Positions 18,501 through 25,852 of a DNA stretch of 64,000 nt are shown here, in pieces. Location: assembly GCA_963838845.1 (NCBI GenBank), contig CAWISR010000003.1, positions 868,001 through 932,000 of the forward strand, in the 5' to 3' direction. A program made the translations under genes and the position numbers. Under the pieces are notes generated by a model. The model made no database searches. It had not been told where the DNA came from and saw nothing but the letters and a program-made list of their open reading frames with translations. Numbering within the stretch: position 1 is the stretch's first letter; every line of letters starts with the position of its first letter. Source of the DNA: CAVRXQ01 sp963838845 (GTDB lineage Bacteria; Actinomycetota; Acidimicrobiia; Acidimicrobiales; Bog-793).

Positions 18501-18648
18501 CAAGTCGAAGAGAATCACGCTTCACCTCTCCCTCGGCGCGCTTGGAGGGAGCTTCTTCGCCCACGCCGCCTCGCATCCCGTCTCGGCGTTGCTGAAGATC
18601 ACCGTTCGGGGCGGCGCCAGTTCCACCAAGGTTGTCGCGATCAGTTGA
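15592..18648 (+). CDS. Large secreted Ig-like repeat protein with collagen-like insert
   Basis: The 1018-residue protein has a basic N-terminus and a hydrophobic signal (about residues 15-40). Six bacterial Ig-like (Big_3-type) domains follow, each with a TTTSVSVTTSGPYTYGES-like start and a GTDTVSASYGGDS-like end. The first domain carries a collagen-like insert of GST/GAT triplets near residues 100-115. After the Ig array come a shorter Ig-like segment (about 655-740), a Gly-rich hinge, a ZU5-like region (about 790-830, PNGALPDGTTVSLYPVG) and a basic C-terminal domain. No LPxTG motif or C-terminal anchor is seen. The ATG at 15592 is chosen over an upstream GTG or TTG because the signal peptide follows directly. 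Adhesion or an S-layer-like role is inferred. Confidence 0.85.
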   Translation: MRARRRTPIRAKRRVAAIGIVAASATAVAFGLFYVNPASAGSNPTSTSVSVTGTTPFNYGESLTYSATVSGVDSSANGDPVSFSVGATPLCSTTLAVPSSGSTGATGSTGATGSTGSPGSAVGTASCTASNAPAGSDTVTASYAGDQTFAASSDTTTISVEAISTTTSVSVTTPGPYTVGESVTYSATVVGSDSMNPPDGESVTFSNGSMSCTGTLSSGTATCAFAATLGSDTVSASYAGDSKYGSSTGSTSITVNPISTTTSMSVTTSGPYTYGESVTYSATVTGSDGSSPPGGETVTFSNGSKSCAGTLSSGTATCAFTATVGTDTVSASYGGDSKYGSSEGSTSITVGEATTTTSVSVTTSGPYTYGESVTYSATVVAPDGLSPPDGETVSFNNGVTSCTGHLSGGTASCPFIATVGTDTVSASYGGDSNYGSSSGSTSITVGEATTTTKVSETPSGPYTYGESLTYQVTVAAPSTGTYQGSPSGTVNVAVDGSTLCTATLAVVAATNTSTASCSSSNAPAGTDAVSASYGGDSNFASSSSAANSIDVSKANTKTTVSISQSSVPYGNFVTYDVVVQPQPPVNPTDAANFPTGTVVVSVGGSQVCAPSLDSNYTATCDVAVTAPLGTDTVSASYGGDGNFNISAGSTSVTVTVAQQSITFVTPSSASVGGSATLSATASSGLPVVFTVDHASGTEVCGLSGSNGATVRFFSEGTCIIDANQAGNADYFAAPQVYQEISVGVPSSGGGGGGAAPATVVLPDAAPPSGFPSADFGTPISWTIEAGASPTVVEPLDGAKVSVTIPNGALPDGTTVSLYPVGRGSPLVKSLPAGKSFLISLALSWEESNGSVPVASEPVSVTFTDAHISVGDVVYVVTSSGIRSVGKATADGKLTVEFREDPTLVLTANPRVTVVGSRFAVARGSLPLTLSCSAAECSGTVRLDQQVVEKSKSGSSTKKVVSLATTSYRFGKSKRITLHLSLGALGGSFFAHAASHPVSALLKITVRGGASSTKVVAIS
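16081..16935 (+). repeat. Three tandem 285-bp repeats coding for Ig-like domains
   Basis: Copies begin at 16081, 16366 and 16651, and a diverged fourth begins at 16936. The period is exactly 285 bp (95 codons), and long stretches are near-identical at nucleotide level, for example around the GGTCCCTACACC and GTGAGCGC segments. Such arrays can expand or contract by recombination. Confidence 0.85.
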
Positions 18649-18709
18649 TCGCGACCAACGATCGAGGCGAGCGGTCCTCGGGCGACCGACTCCCACGACT
18701 CGCTCGGCT

Positions 18710-19888
18710 GTGACGCGCCGAGGGTTCTACTCGCGGCTGATCGCGGTGCCGGTCGCGATCGTCCTGGCTTCATCGTTGCTCGTCGCGGCGATCTCTCAGC
18801 CGGCTGTCGCCGGCGCCGCCCGCAACATCTCCATTCGTCACCTCGCGGCCGACGGTGGGACCGAAAGATTCTCGGCAGCGGTCACCGGCGCCGTCCGCTG
18901 CTCGTGGGAAGCGGCTCCGAAAATCGCGGGGTTCGCAAAATCGCTGCCGTGCGGACGGGGCACGATCTCCCGCGTCGCGAGCTTCGAGACGAACGATTCG
19001 CCCGCCGCCGAATCCTGGCTCGTCACCTTGACGGTCTCCGGCGCGGACAAACGCGTGGAACGGTGGCGGATCAGCGAAGCTGCCCCGCAGATCACCTACT
19101 CCGCGAGCGTCAGCCCGGGCCTGACCGAAAGCCCGGGCAACCCGTTCGAGGCCACATACACCTATGCCGCTGGAGCGATCGCGACCTTTGGGAACACATC
19201 CATCGACCTGGCGACGATCGGCAAGCTCCCAGACGGGGTGCTGCAATTCGTCAGTGATGGGTCCCTCGCGTGTACGACCGATGTCGGCGGTGAAGTCGCC
19301 GTCGGCGCCTGCACGATCACCTACGGCTCCCTCGGCCAGCATGCGGTGACGGCCAGGTACGTGCCAGACGTCGCGACCGTCAACGCTCCATTCGAGACGT
19401 CGGCGGCGACACTCCACTCGTACTGGACTGCTACCTCGCAGAACATCGTGAGAGAACAGGGACCGCCTGAGCCCGAAAGCGGCCCTGACGATGCTGAGAC
19501 CTACATCGCCACCTACGACGTAACCGCCGACACGGTGGACCAGTACGGCTACGCGGTGGCGCCCTCAGATGGTTCCTGGGCGTTCCAACTTTCGGGTCTC
19601 GCCGACGACGGCAATCGCTTCGAAACGACGATCACCCCGCCGCCCGGCCAGCTCAGCTGCGAAATCACCATCACAGCGACGCTCTATTCCGACTATGCCG
19701 TCCCACAGACGTCGAGCGTGTCGTCGCCGGATTGTTCCGGAGGACTCGACACCGGCCCTGGGGACGGGCCGCTCACGAGTCCGGGTAACAACGTGCCCGG
19801 ATGGCTCGTCACGACGACGTTCAATTCGGCTTCAGCCGGATTCTCTGATTCCTCAAGCGGCACACAGGACATCGTCTGCGAGGAGTGA
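18710..19888 (+). CDS. Secreted protein of unknown function downstream of the Ig-repeat gene
   Basis: No family is recognised. With a GTG at 18710 the product has 392 residues and starts with an evident signal peptide (TRRGFYSRLIAVPVAIVLAS, cleavage near QPAVAGA). The mature part is rich in beta-strand-forming Thr, Ser and Val, with Ig-like-looking stretches (PQITYSASVSPGLTESPG; CTITYGSLGQHAVTARY) and a few cysteines (DVGGEVAVGACTI, SPDCSGG, the last residues IVCEE). An in-frame TTG at 18632 overlaps the preceding gene and is less likely. The start lies 61 bases after the Ig-repeat stop on the same strand, so the two may form an operon for surface proteins. Confidence 0.65.
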   Translation: MTRRGFYSRLIAVPVAIVLASSLLVAAISQPAVAGAARNISIRHLAADGGTERFSAAVTGAVRCSWEAAPKIAGFAKSLPCGRGTISRVASFETNDSPAAESWLVTLTVSGADKRVERWRISEAAPQITYSASVSPGLTESPGNPFEATYTYAAGAIATFGNTSIDLATIGKLPDGVLQFVSDGSLACTTDVGGEVAVGACTITYGSLGQHAVTARYVPDVATVNAPFETSAATLHSYWTATSQNIVREQGPPEPESGPDDAETYIATYDVTADTVDQYGYAVAPSDGSWAFQLSGLADDGNRFETTITPPPGQLSCEITITATLYSDYAVPQTSSVSSPDCSGGLDTGPGDGPLTSPGNNVPGWLVTTTFNSASAGFSDSSSGTQDIVCEE

Positions 19889-20039
19889 AGAGTGAGCAGT
19901 GGGTCGACGCCTCGCGTGAGGCTCTCTATCCGCCGTTCGCACATCCAACAACGCAGCGACTTGCGGAGCCCAAGACGCCGCGAGGGTGCTCGCCGTCGCT
20001 CTCGAGATCACCGATAACGGCCGCGACACAGCCGTTTGA

Positions 20040-20804
20040 TCACCGATAGATCAGCCGGTAGACACCGGTGCTGGGATCGGTTGCCACCACGTTGGACATT
20101 TCGTACACGTCGGTCTTTGAGATCTTCGCCGGGCCGCCATTGATCGAGAACTCGCGCAGACGCTCCGAACCGAAGTTCGTCATGGGATCCCCCTCGGGCA
20201 GGCCGTAAGCCTCCGCCATCCATTCCGCGGAAGTCCCGCCACGGAAATTCGGCGCGCCGGCGACCTCGCTCTCGCCAGTCGTCACATCAGCGACGCGCGC
20301 GTACCATCCGCTCGCGCCTTTGGCGACGGTTGCCGTCACCTCGTCCCCGGGGTTGATCAACAGTTCGAAGCTCACTGTCGAGCCGGGATATTCCTCGGCG
20401 AAGGCTCCCTGCACCGCCGTGCCACCGAGACAGTTGTCGTACACTCCTGCCTGCAGAAGTGTTCCGCCCGACAAACCACCGACTCCTGCCCACGTCGACG
20501 AGCGCGTGTCAACGCTCCCACACGAGAGTCTCGGAACGACCCAAGTGCCGCGGATCGATGTCACGGTTCTCGAAAGCGTGAAGTATCCCGCCCAGCGGCT
20601 CGTGATGATCGCACGGGACGATCCGCCGTTCGCGAAAGGGGCATCCGGCGCTTGAGCTGTGCGCGCGCCAAGGCCACTCGCACTCACTCGCAATCCGTAG
20701 AGCTGTCGGTTCCAGTTAGCTGTTGCGGCGCCAGTCGTACCGAAGGCGCCAATCGCGACGATTCCGGCAGTGGTGAAGAACAAACGCCCGATCCACGATC
20801 GCAC
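20040..20804 (-). CDS. Secreted glutamic peptidase, family G1 (copy 2)
   Basis: The 254-residue product has a signal segment (about residues 8-28), a short pro-like region and a G1 domain from about residue 69. Catalytic residues are Gln118 in TLLQAG and Glu194 in AEWMAEAY. WAGYF, WAGVGGLSGG and AEEYPGSTVSFELL match copy 1 at 9544-10557 closely, but the long Thr-rich linker of copy 1 is absent. The enzyme should be an extracellular endopeptidase with an acid optimum (family knowledge). The start is a GTG at 20804 without a strong SD. It is convergent with the preceding surface-protein gene; small hairpins at 19909-19922 and 20016-20036 lie between them. Confidence 0.87.
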   Translation of the reverse strand: MRSWIGRLFFTTAGIVAIGAFGTTGAATANWNRQLYGLRVSASGLGARTAQAPDAPFANGGSSRAIITSRWAGYFTLSRTVTSIRGTWVVPRLSCGSVDTRSSTWAGVGGLSGGTLLQAGVYDNCLGGTAVQGAFAEEYPGSTVSFELLINPGDEVTATVAKGASGWYARVADVTTGESEVAGAPNFRGGTSAEWMAEAYGLPEGDPMTNFGSERLREFSINGGPAKISKTDVYEMSNVVATDPSTGVYRLIYR

Positions 20805-20857
20805 TTCTGTCAGGCTAACGGCGCGAATCCAGACTCGCGAAAAACTCGATTGCTTGT

Positions 20858-22063
20858 TCAGGGGCTCACGCGAGACAACGTTGCTTCCAGGCTTGCACCA
20901 CCGGTGAGTAGATACAACGAGCCCTTGTACACGACGCTCGCCTGGAAGCGCCCACTCGGCAAGCGGATGGAGGTGACCTTCGACTCGTGACCGTTTGTTG
21001 GATTAAATCTGAAGATCTGCTGGAAGGAGACGGCTGAGTTTCCAGATTTTGGGTATTCAGTCGTGATGAAGAACAGACCGACGCCGGGGTCCTCAAGGAC
21101 TGGCTGCGCGTCGAACGACTCTTGTCCGGTTTCGATAGGCACGATCACTTTCGGCGAAAGGGTGGTCGCGCGGGGCTTCCCGGTCGCGGTCGGGAAAGAG
21201 TCGGTGATCGAGGCGCCAGATTTGTCGGCACCGATCAGCGTCGCCCAAGCAGCATGTCCTCCCGCCGCGAGCCACGAGACGTAATCGCCATTTCGAATCA
21301 CGACCTTCGGTTTCGTCGCACGAACTCCGAGGAAATAGAGGAGTGCGGCCGGCGTCGAACCCAGAGGTGTCTCCTGACTCCGACCAATCCAGAGTCCTTC
21401 GGTGTTCGCTGCGAGCTCCACCCGCACGAGAGACGGAACAGTGACCGTCGCCATTACCCGACCCGTCGTGAGCGAGATCCGAAGAACCTCCGCCGGTCGA
21501 GGCGCTGTCTTGGTGCTCTTGGAGAGAGCCGCGTCGTATAGCCATAGGTACCCGCCCCCGTAGGTCCATTCGGGTGTCGTGGTCGAGGAGTTCTCATAGT
21601 GCATCACGATGGGGCCTACGGTGATCGCTCCCGAGGCGGTGGTCCTCGTCGCGATCCTCACAACCCCGATCGGTGATCCCGCGGCAACGGGTGATTCCAC
21701 TGGCATGACCTTCGCTCCGTCGAGCGCCGGGTCAGTGCAGGTCGCATTTCGATTTGAGATGATCCGCAGCGAGACGGGATCGACCATTGCGAGCCTGCAA
21801 ACGGTGCTCGAGGTCTCATCGCCGACGATGATGTCACCACCAACCACTCCGAGAGTTCCGGTGTAGGAGGCCGAACGCAGAAGTGGAATGTGGGCTTGCA
21901 GTACTCGACTCGTCCGTCGAGCCGACGGGGAAGCAGCCGCCAAGGGGGACGACGTCAGCCGAGCGATCGGGACAACCGCGATCAGTGCTGTGGCGACCAC
22001 AGTCCATCGACTAAATCGAAAAGTCACGTCGAAATGATCGCGCGAGAAGAGCCACACCCGCAT
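20858..22063 (-). CDS. Exported protein of unknown function, possibly a beta-propeller
   Basis: The 401-residue product begins with a basic, then hydrophobic segment (about residues 20-45) typical of export. The rest has repeated blades-like stretches such as LGVVGGDIIVGDE, GGGYLWLYDA, NTEGLWIGRSQ, GGHAAWATLIG and FQASVVYKGSLYLLTGG, spaced roughly 45-60 residues apart. That resembles a beta-propeller binding protein, but no named family was identified. The start may be the ATG at 22063 or a later ATG or GTG. It is the second minus-strand gene in a row; 53 bases separate it from the G1 peptidase gene downstream, so they may be co-transcribed. Confidence 0.6.
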   Translation of the reverse strand: MRVWLFSRDHFDVTFRFSRWTVVATALIAVVPIARLTSSPLAAASPSARRTSRVLQAHIPLLRSASYTGTLGVVGGDIIVGDETSSTVCRLAMVDPVSLRIISNRNATCTDPALDGAKVMPVESPVAAGSPIGVVRIATRTTASGAITVGPIVMHYENSSTTTPEWTYGGGYLWLYDAALSKSTKTAPRPAEVLRISLTTGRVMATVTVPSLVRVELAANTEGLWIGRSQETPLGSTPAALLYFLGVRATKPKVVIRNGDYVSWLAAGGHAAWATLIGADKSGASITDSFPTATGKPRATTLSPKVIVPIETGQESFDAQPVLEDPGVGLFFITTEYPKSGNSAVSFQQIFRFNPTNGHESKVTSIRLPSGRFQASVVYKGSLYLLTGGASLEATLSRVSP

Positions 22064-22258
22064 CGCAGTCGTAAATTGCGTTGACCGTCGAAGACGCGTC
22101 TCGCGAGCGATCGGGCGTCCGTTGTTTCGATGCTCGTCGCGCGACGTATCCAGACCGAAACCGGCAACGGGATCCTTACGGCGGCGGGATCGTCTGCCTT
22201 GAGGCGATCGCTCGCGACGGACCCGTCTCTTCGGGGAACCACCTGCGCGACTAGCTCA

Positions 22259-22289
22259 ATTTACAGGCGCGACGCGCCGTATTTACAGG
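22259..22289. repeat. ATTTACAGG direct pair enclosing a GC-rich palindrome
   Basis: ATTTACAGG occurs at 22259-22267 and 22281-22289, with the perfect palindrome GGCGCGACGCGCC (22266-22278) between. The pair lies just left of the transposase remnant; a related pair lies to its right at 23554-23605. Confidence 0.5.
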
Positions 22290-22292
22290 CAG

Positions 22293-23306
22293 GTGGCCGA
22301 CCGCGGCCGAGGAACCCGTAGCCCTCAACCGATTTGCGGGGGAATCGCGATCGCTTGGAGTGATGAAGTGGCTGAGCAGGCCCGAGATCGAACGACCTTT
22401 CGGAAACACCCGAACCGGGATCTTGCTCGCGCGGCGTCTTCGCGGTCGACAGTCAACGCAGCACCCAGACGAACGCGGCGGTCACCGCCTTCGGAGCGCG
22501 CGAGGGCAGATCTCGTTCAATTGCTCTCAAAGGGCGTCGGACAAAATGGGAACGTCGTTGCCGAATTTGTCAAGCTCGCCACAAGAGTTGTTGTCCAACA
22601 ACTCTTGGAAGCGGAGCAAGCTGAGTTTCTGGGCAGTCGCGGCCGATACGGGCGGCGCATTGGGGGCCAGCGAGGATCCCGCAACGGATACGAGCGAAGT
22701 CGGCTTCACACCGAAGAAGGAGTGATCGAGGTCAGCGTCCCTCAGGTGCGCAACATCGGCAAGCCGTATCGATCCAGTCTGATGCGGTACATCGATGACA
22801 ACTCGGACGTCCTTGACCGGATCGTCCTCTGGGTCTACGCGCAGTGGCTCTCTTCACCGAGCCCCGGGGTTTCGTTCGAGGAAGCGATTAACGACTGTCC
22901 GGTTTCGCGCTCTGCCGCCTCCGGTGCGATTCGGAAGATCTCCTCGGATCACCAGGCATTCATCGATCGCGACCTTTCGATCATTTCCGTCGAGCACCTT
23001 TTCTGCGACGTCGTCTTTGATTCGCCGAAACGTCCTTGGAGTGACGAAGCGCTTCTGGTCGCATGGGCGATTGACACTGCCGCAAGAAAGCATGTGCTGC
23101 ACCTGGCCGTCGGAAACAAGACCTCCGAGGCTGATTGGAATTCACTGCTCTACAACTTGCTTGAGCGCAACATGCGAACACCGAAGACCGTAACAACGAA
23201 CGGGACACCCGGGATGACGAAGGCTGCCGGGATCCTCTTTCCGAAGACCGTCCGATTCCGCCATTGGTTCGATCGGCCGACAGAGCGCACCACTGGGATC
23301 GCATAG
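22293..23306 (+). pseudogene. IS256-family (mutator-type) transposase remnant, C-terminally truncated
   Basis: Residues about 72-337 of the open frame resemble IS256-type transposases: KLATRVVVQQLLEAEQAEFLG, NGYERSRLHTEEGVIEVSVPQVR, and DEALLVAWAIDTAARKHVLHLAVGNKTS. The usual VTDGxPGL motif reads TTNGTPGM here, so the second catalytic Asp is Asn. The region with the last catalytic Glu is missing: after RFRHWFDRP the frame ends at 23306. Full-length relatives have about 400 residues. The first 70 residues do not resemble the family, so the original start is unclear. The product should be unable to transpose. No inverted terminal repeats were found. Confidence 0.75.
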
Positions 23307-23553
23307 GTCACAATCAAGCAGGCTCGAGTTCGCTTCCGCGAGGAAGACGAAGGGTGTTCGAATCCCCTCGCGTTCTACGAGAGCGCCGGTTCACCTCATG
23401 CAGGCGACCAGAGGCCTGACCGCAGGTTTTGCCAAGGGCGGATCGGCAATCTCGAAAGCTTCACCTTCGCGTCAGGCGGCTTCGGGCGATGGACACCTAC
23501 GCGAGCTCTGAGATCTGATGTGCGCGCACAGAAACCCACCGAAGCAGAACGCG

Positions 23554-23605
23554 ATTTACAGATGTCGCCCTCAATGTGAATCACACGTGAACGGTGATTT
23601 ACAGG
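23554..23605. repeat. Second ATTTACAG pair right of the transposase remnant
   Basis: ATTTACAG at 23554-23561 and ATTTACAGG at 23597-23605 are in the same orientation as the left-hand pair. They enclose the palindrome TGTGAATCACA. Four direct copies bracketing a dead transposase could be recombinase or binding sites. Confidence 0.4.
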
Positions 23606-23821
23606 TCTGTTTGCACTTCTGACGTGGAAAATTGCCAGATTCTCTAGCCTAAAAACGACTTGAAATCTGATAGAAACGAGTCACAAAGCGAACGGATGGG
23701 ACCCGCTCGCGGTTATGCGTAAGGACAGACTTCGGGGCAGGCGAGGCGGGAGTCGGCGGTGCGATCGACGGACGGTTCGACATTTTTGCAAATCATCTGC
23801 CCTGAGGGGTCGCTAAGAAAG

Positions 23822-23833
23822 GCACGTACGTGC
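23822..23833 (+). promoter_or_regulatory. Perfect 12-bp palindrome upstream of the second small LuxR gene
   Basis: GCACGTACGTGC ends 38 bases before the ATG at 23872. LuxR-type dimers bind dyad-symmetric sites, so an autoregulatory operator is possible. No matching site was noticed before copy 1. Confidence 0.35.
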
Positions 23834-23871
23834 GGTACAGCAACCGCGCGCTGAATTGGGGGAACGGCGCG

Positions 23872-24120
23872 ATGAGCTTGGAGGTGTTCGAGCAACTGAG
23901 TCCACGCGAGCAGAGCGTGCTGCTTCAGTTGATGCGGGGCGCGACCGCTCGACAGATCTGTGAGCAGGATTGTGTGTCGATCGCGACGGTCAGGAGTCAG
24001 ATCCACGCGATCACCTCGAAACTGGGCGTGAGCACGCAGCTTGCGGCGGTAGTACTCGCCTTTCAATCTGGATGGCCCCCAGCGGGTGAAGGGTGGCGCG
24101 AAGAGCGATCGGCCGTGTAG
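23872..24120 (+). CDS. Stand-alone LuxR/GerE-type DNA-binding protein (copy 2)
   Basis: The 82-residue protein is a single LuxR-type helix-turn-helix (QLSPREQSVLLQLMRGATARQICEQDCVSIATVRSQIHAITSKLGVSTQLAAVVLAFQSGW). It is about two-thirds identical by eye to copy 1 at 15128 and has the same length. The ATG at 23872 has GGGGGA at good spacing; the open frame extends 42 bases upstream without SD. It carries one cysteine pair region (QICEQDC) that copy 1 lacks in part. It sits between the dead transposase and the exopolysaccharide locus, which it might control (inference only). Confidence 0.85.
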   Translation: MSLEVFEQLSPREQSVLLQLMRGATARQICEQDCVSIATVRSQIHAITSKLGVSTQLAAVVLAFQSGWPPAGEGWREERSAV

Positions 24121-24625
24121 GAATCGTTGGGTCGCGCCGGCGGTTGTGCCTTCGAGACGCACTCGAGAAGTCCACGTCGGATTGAACGGGATCGCTCGCG
24201 GCGGCAGCGCCTAGAGCGCCGTCCACCTCGACCGATGAGTTCGTCGCAGGTGAACTCATCGCACGCGGCGCCCGAAACTACGGCGATGGCGCGCATGGGT
24301 CAAACTCTTTTTGGGCTATCGATTCGTCGATAACCCTGTTGCGCGTTCAAAGGCACGCCGAGAATCACATCCGGACTACAGCGAAGAACGTTACTTCGCG
24401 CGCTGCACGCTCAGTGCGCGCGTCACCACTTTTTGGGACCTCAACCGCGCCGTCCGTGAATGACAGGTTGCGCTGCGTGACTTTCTGAGTTCTTCTAATC
24501 AAATTTTCATCTTGTCATCTTGCGTTCTTATTGACCTGTCGGTACCTTTCGTTCGAAGTTATAAAACGCGTTTCGATCGCTGCAGGCGGAGAGTGGTGAT
24601 CGAAATGACGAAGAACGAGTGGTAT

Positions 24626-24658
24626 GCGCTAGCCAAAGTGCGGGCATTGGCTTAGCGC
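24626..24658 (+). promoter_or_regulatory. Long hairpin in the leader of the first EPS glycosyltransferase gene
   Basis: GCGCTAGCCAA and TTGGCTTAGCGC pair over 11 bp with one bulged base and a 10-base loop. It lies 98 bases before the start codon. It could attenuate transcription or stabilise the leader RNA. Confidence 0.4.
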
Positions 24659-24686
24659 TAGGACAAAGCGTCCCAAGGATTCCACC

Positions 24687-24700
24687 CGACCATATGGTCG
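24687..24700 (+). promoter_or_regulatory. 14-bp perfect palindrome in the EPS leader
   Basis: CGACCATATGGTCG is perfectly symmetric. It is flanked by outer CCACCC (24682-24687) and GGGTGG (about 24708-24713) arms. A dimeric regulator site or RNA hairpin is plausible. Confidence 0.4.
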
Positions 24701-24755
24701 CCACGTTGGGTGGGGGAGGGAATGGCGAAACCGACGCCTTGCAGCCGGAGGGCTC

Positions 24756-25610
24756 ATGAGAGGCGTTGGAGTGGTACACACGGAAGATCAATCGCGTTCT
24801 GCGCCCGCACGTCGGCCGCTCACGGACCCGTTGATCACGGTCGTCCTACCCGTATTGAACGAAGCAGAGAACCTGCGCTGGTTGCTGCCACGGATTCCGA
24901 CCGAAGGCGTCGAGATTGTCATGGTGGACGGTGGCTCGACGGATGGGAGTCGGGTCGTGGCGCGCGAGCTGCGATCTGACATTGTCATCGTCGGGCAGTG
25001 CCGTCCCGGCAAGGGGTGTGCGATGGTGCACGGATACCGACGCGCATCCGGCGATGTGATCGTCACACTCGACGCCGACGGAAGCACCGACCCCGCAGAG
25101 ATTCCACGTTTCGTGGAAGCGCTTTTAAATGGTGCGGATTTTGCCAAGGGCACGCGAGAAGCCGAGGGCGGTGGGAGCGCAGATCTGACGCGTCTGCGCC
25201 GCTTCGGGAATCGTGGAATCACCTGGCTTGCCAACCGCAGGCTTAGCACCCACTACAGCGACTTCTGTTATGGGTACAACGCATTTTGGCATGACTGCCT
25301 CCCGAGCCTGACCTTCACGATGGCGGGATGTGAGGAGACGGCTCCGCAAGAAGGAGACGGTTTCGAGATCGAGACGTATATGCACGTGCGCGCTCGACTG
25401 ACCGGCCTGCAGGTTGTTGAGGTTCCAAGTTACGAATTGCCACGGATCAACGGCACATCGCACCTGCGGACATTTTCCGACGGCTTCAAATGTCTCACGA
25501 CGTTGATGAGGGCCGGACGGGTTCGCCGGAGGGAAACGGCCGCCCTTCACGGCACCGGCTCCGAGATCGGGCTCGCACCGTGTCCGTCGCTACTGGCACT
25601 CGACGCGTGA
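24756..25610 (+). CDS. Family 2 glycosyltransferase (polyprenyl-phosphate type)
   Basis: The 284-residue protein has a GT-A fold of family GT2: ITVVLPVLNEAENLRWLLPRI at about residue 27, VMVDGGSTDGS, then VTLDADGSTDP as the DxD metal/nucleotide site, and KGTREAEGGGSADLTRLRRFGNR typical of the dolichyl/polyprenyl-phosphate sugar synthase subgroup. Transmembrane segments are absent, so it probably acts at the inner membrane face, charging a lipid carrier or starting the repeat unit. The ATG at 24756 has GGAGG at short spacing. It is the first gene of the exopolysaccharide locus, behind a leader full of inverted repeats. Donor sugar is unknown. Confidence 0.85.
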   Translation: MRGVGVVHTEDQSRSAPARRPLTDPLITVVLPVLNEAENLRWLLPRIPTEGVEIVMVDGGSTDGSRVVARELRSDIVIVGQCRPGKGCAMVHGYRRASGDVIVTLDADGSTDPAEIPRFVEALLNGADFAKGTREAEGGGSADLTRLRRFGNRGITWLANRRLSTHYSDFCYGYNAFWHDCLPSLTFTMAGCEETAPQEGDGFEIETYMHVRARLTGLQVVEVPSYELPRINGTSHLRTFSDGFKCLTTLMRAGRVRRRETAALHGTGSEIGLAPCPSLLALDA

Positions 25611-25852
25611 TCGACGTCGAGCCGTGGCACTATCGGCGGCTGGCACGCTTGTAGCACCTGACTCCGGATGCGGGTGATTGGTCCCGCGGAGCACGCGATG
25701 TGACCGTTCCGTTGCTTTAAGGGAAGCTATTGAGCGACTTCCACGCTTCTCGTATCCCGTCTTCGAGCGAGCCAGCCGCCTAAGAACCCTGTCGCGCCAA
25801 TTATGAGCGCGCGCCTGCTCGTCTGATTGGCAAGGGTTCGCACGGGGTCACG

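Larger units (their letters stand above)
23307..23871. other. Non-coding region between the transposase remnant and the second small LuxR gene
   Basis: No gene is seen. It holds the right-hand ATTTACAG pair (23554-23605), a TGTGA-A-TCACA palindrome between them, and a perfect 12-bp palindrome GCACGTACGTGC at 23822-23833, 38 bases before the LuxR start. The section 23600-23700 is comparatively AT-rich and may hold the promoter. Confidence 0.45.
24121..24755. other. Leader region of the exopolysaccharide locus, no gene seen
   Basis: No protein gene is supported. The stretch 24480-24580 is AT-rich with TTGACC at 24531 and TATAAA at 24560, but their 23-base spacing is too wide for a standard promoter. 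From 24620 on it becomes dense in inverted repeats (described separately) leading to the ATG at 24756. Confidence 0.5.

Noticed and set aside
23351..23368. GTGTTCGAATCCCC, resembling a tRNA T-loop
   Set aside because: The T-stem has a mismatch and no acceptor, D- or anticodon arm can be built around it; at most a fragment, so not called as tRNA or attachment site.
24531..24565. TTGACC and TATAAA as a promoter for the EPS locus
   Set aside because: The 23-base spacing is too long for a standard sigma-70-type promoter.
24710..24979. Small open frame with a strong SD (GGGGGAGGG) overlapping the first EPS gene
   Set aside because: It runs out of frame through the glycosyltransferase gene, with no protein-like pattern; a leader peptide is possible but unsupported.
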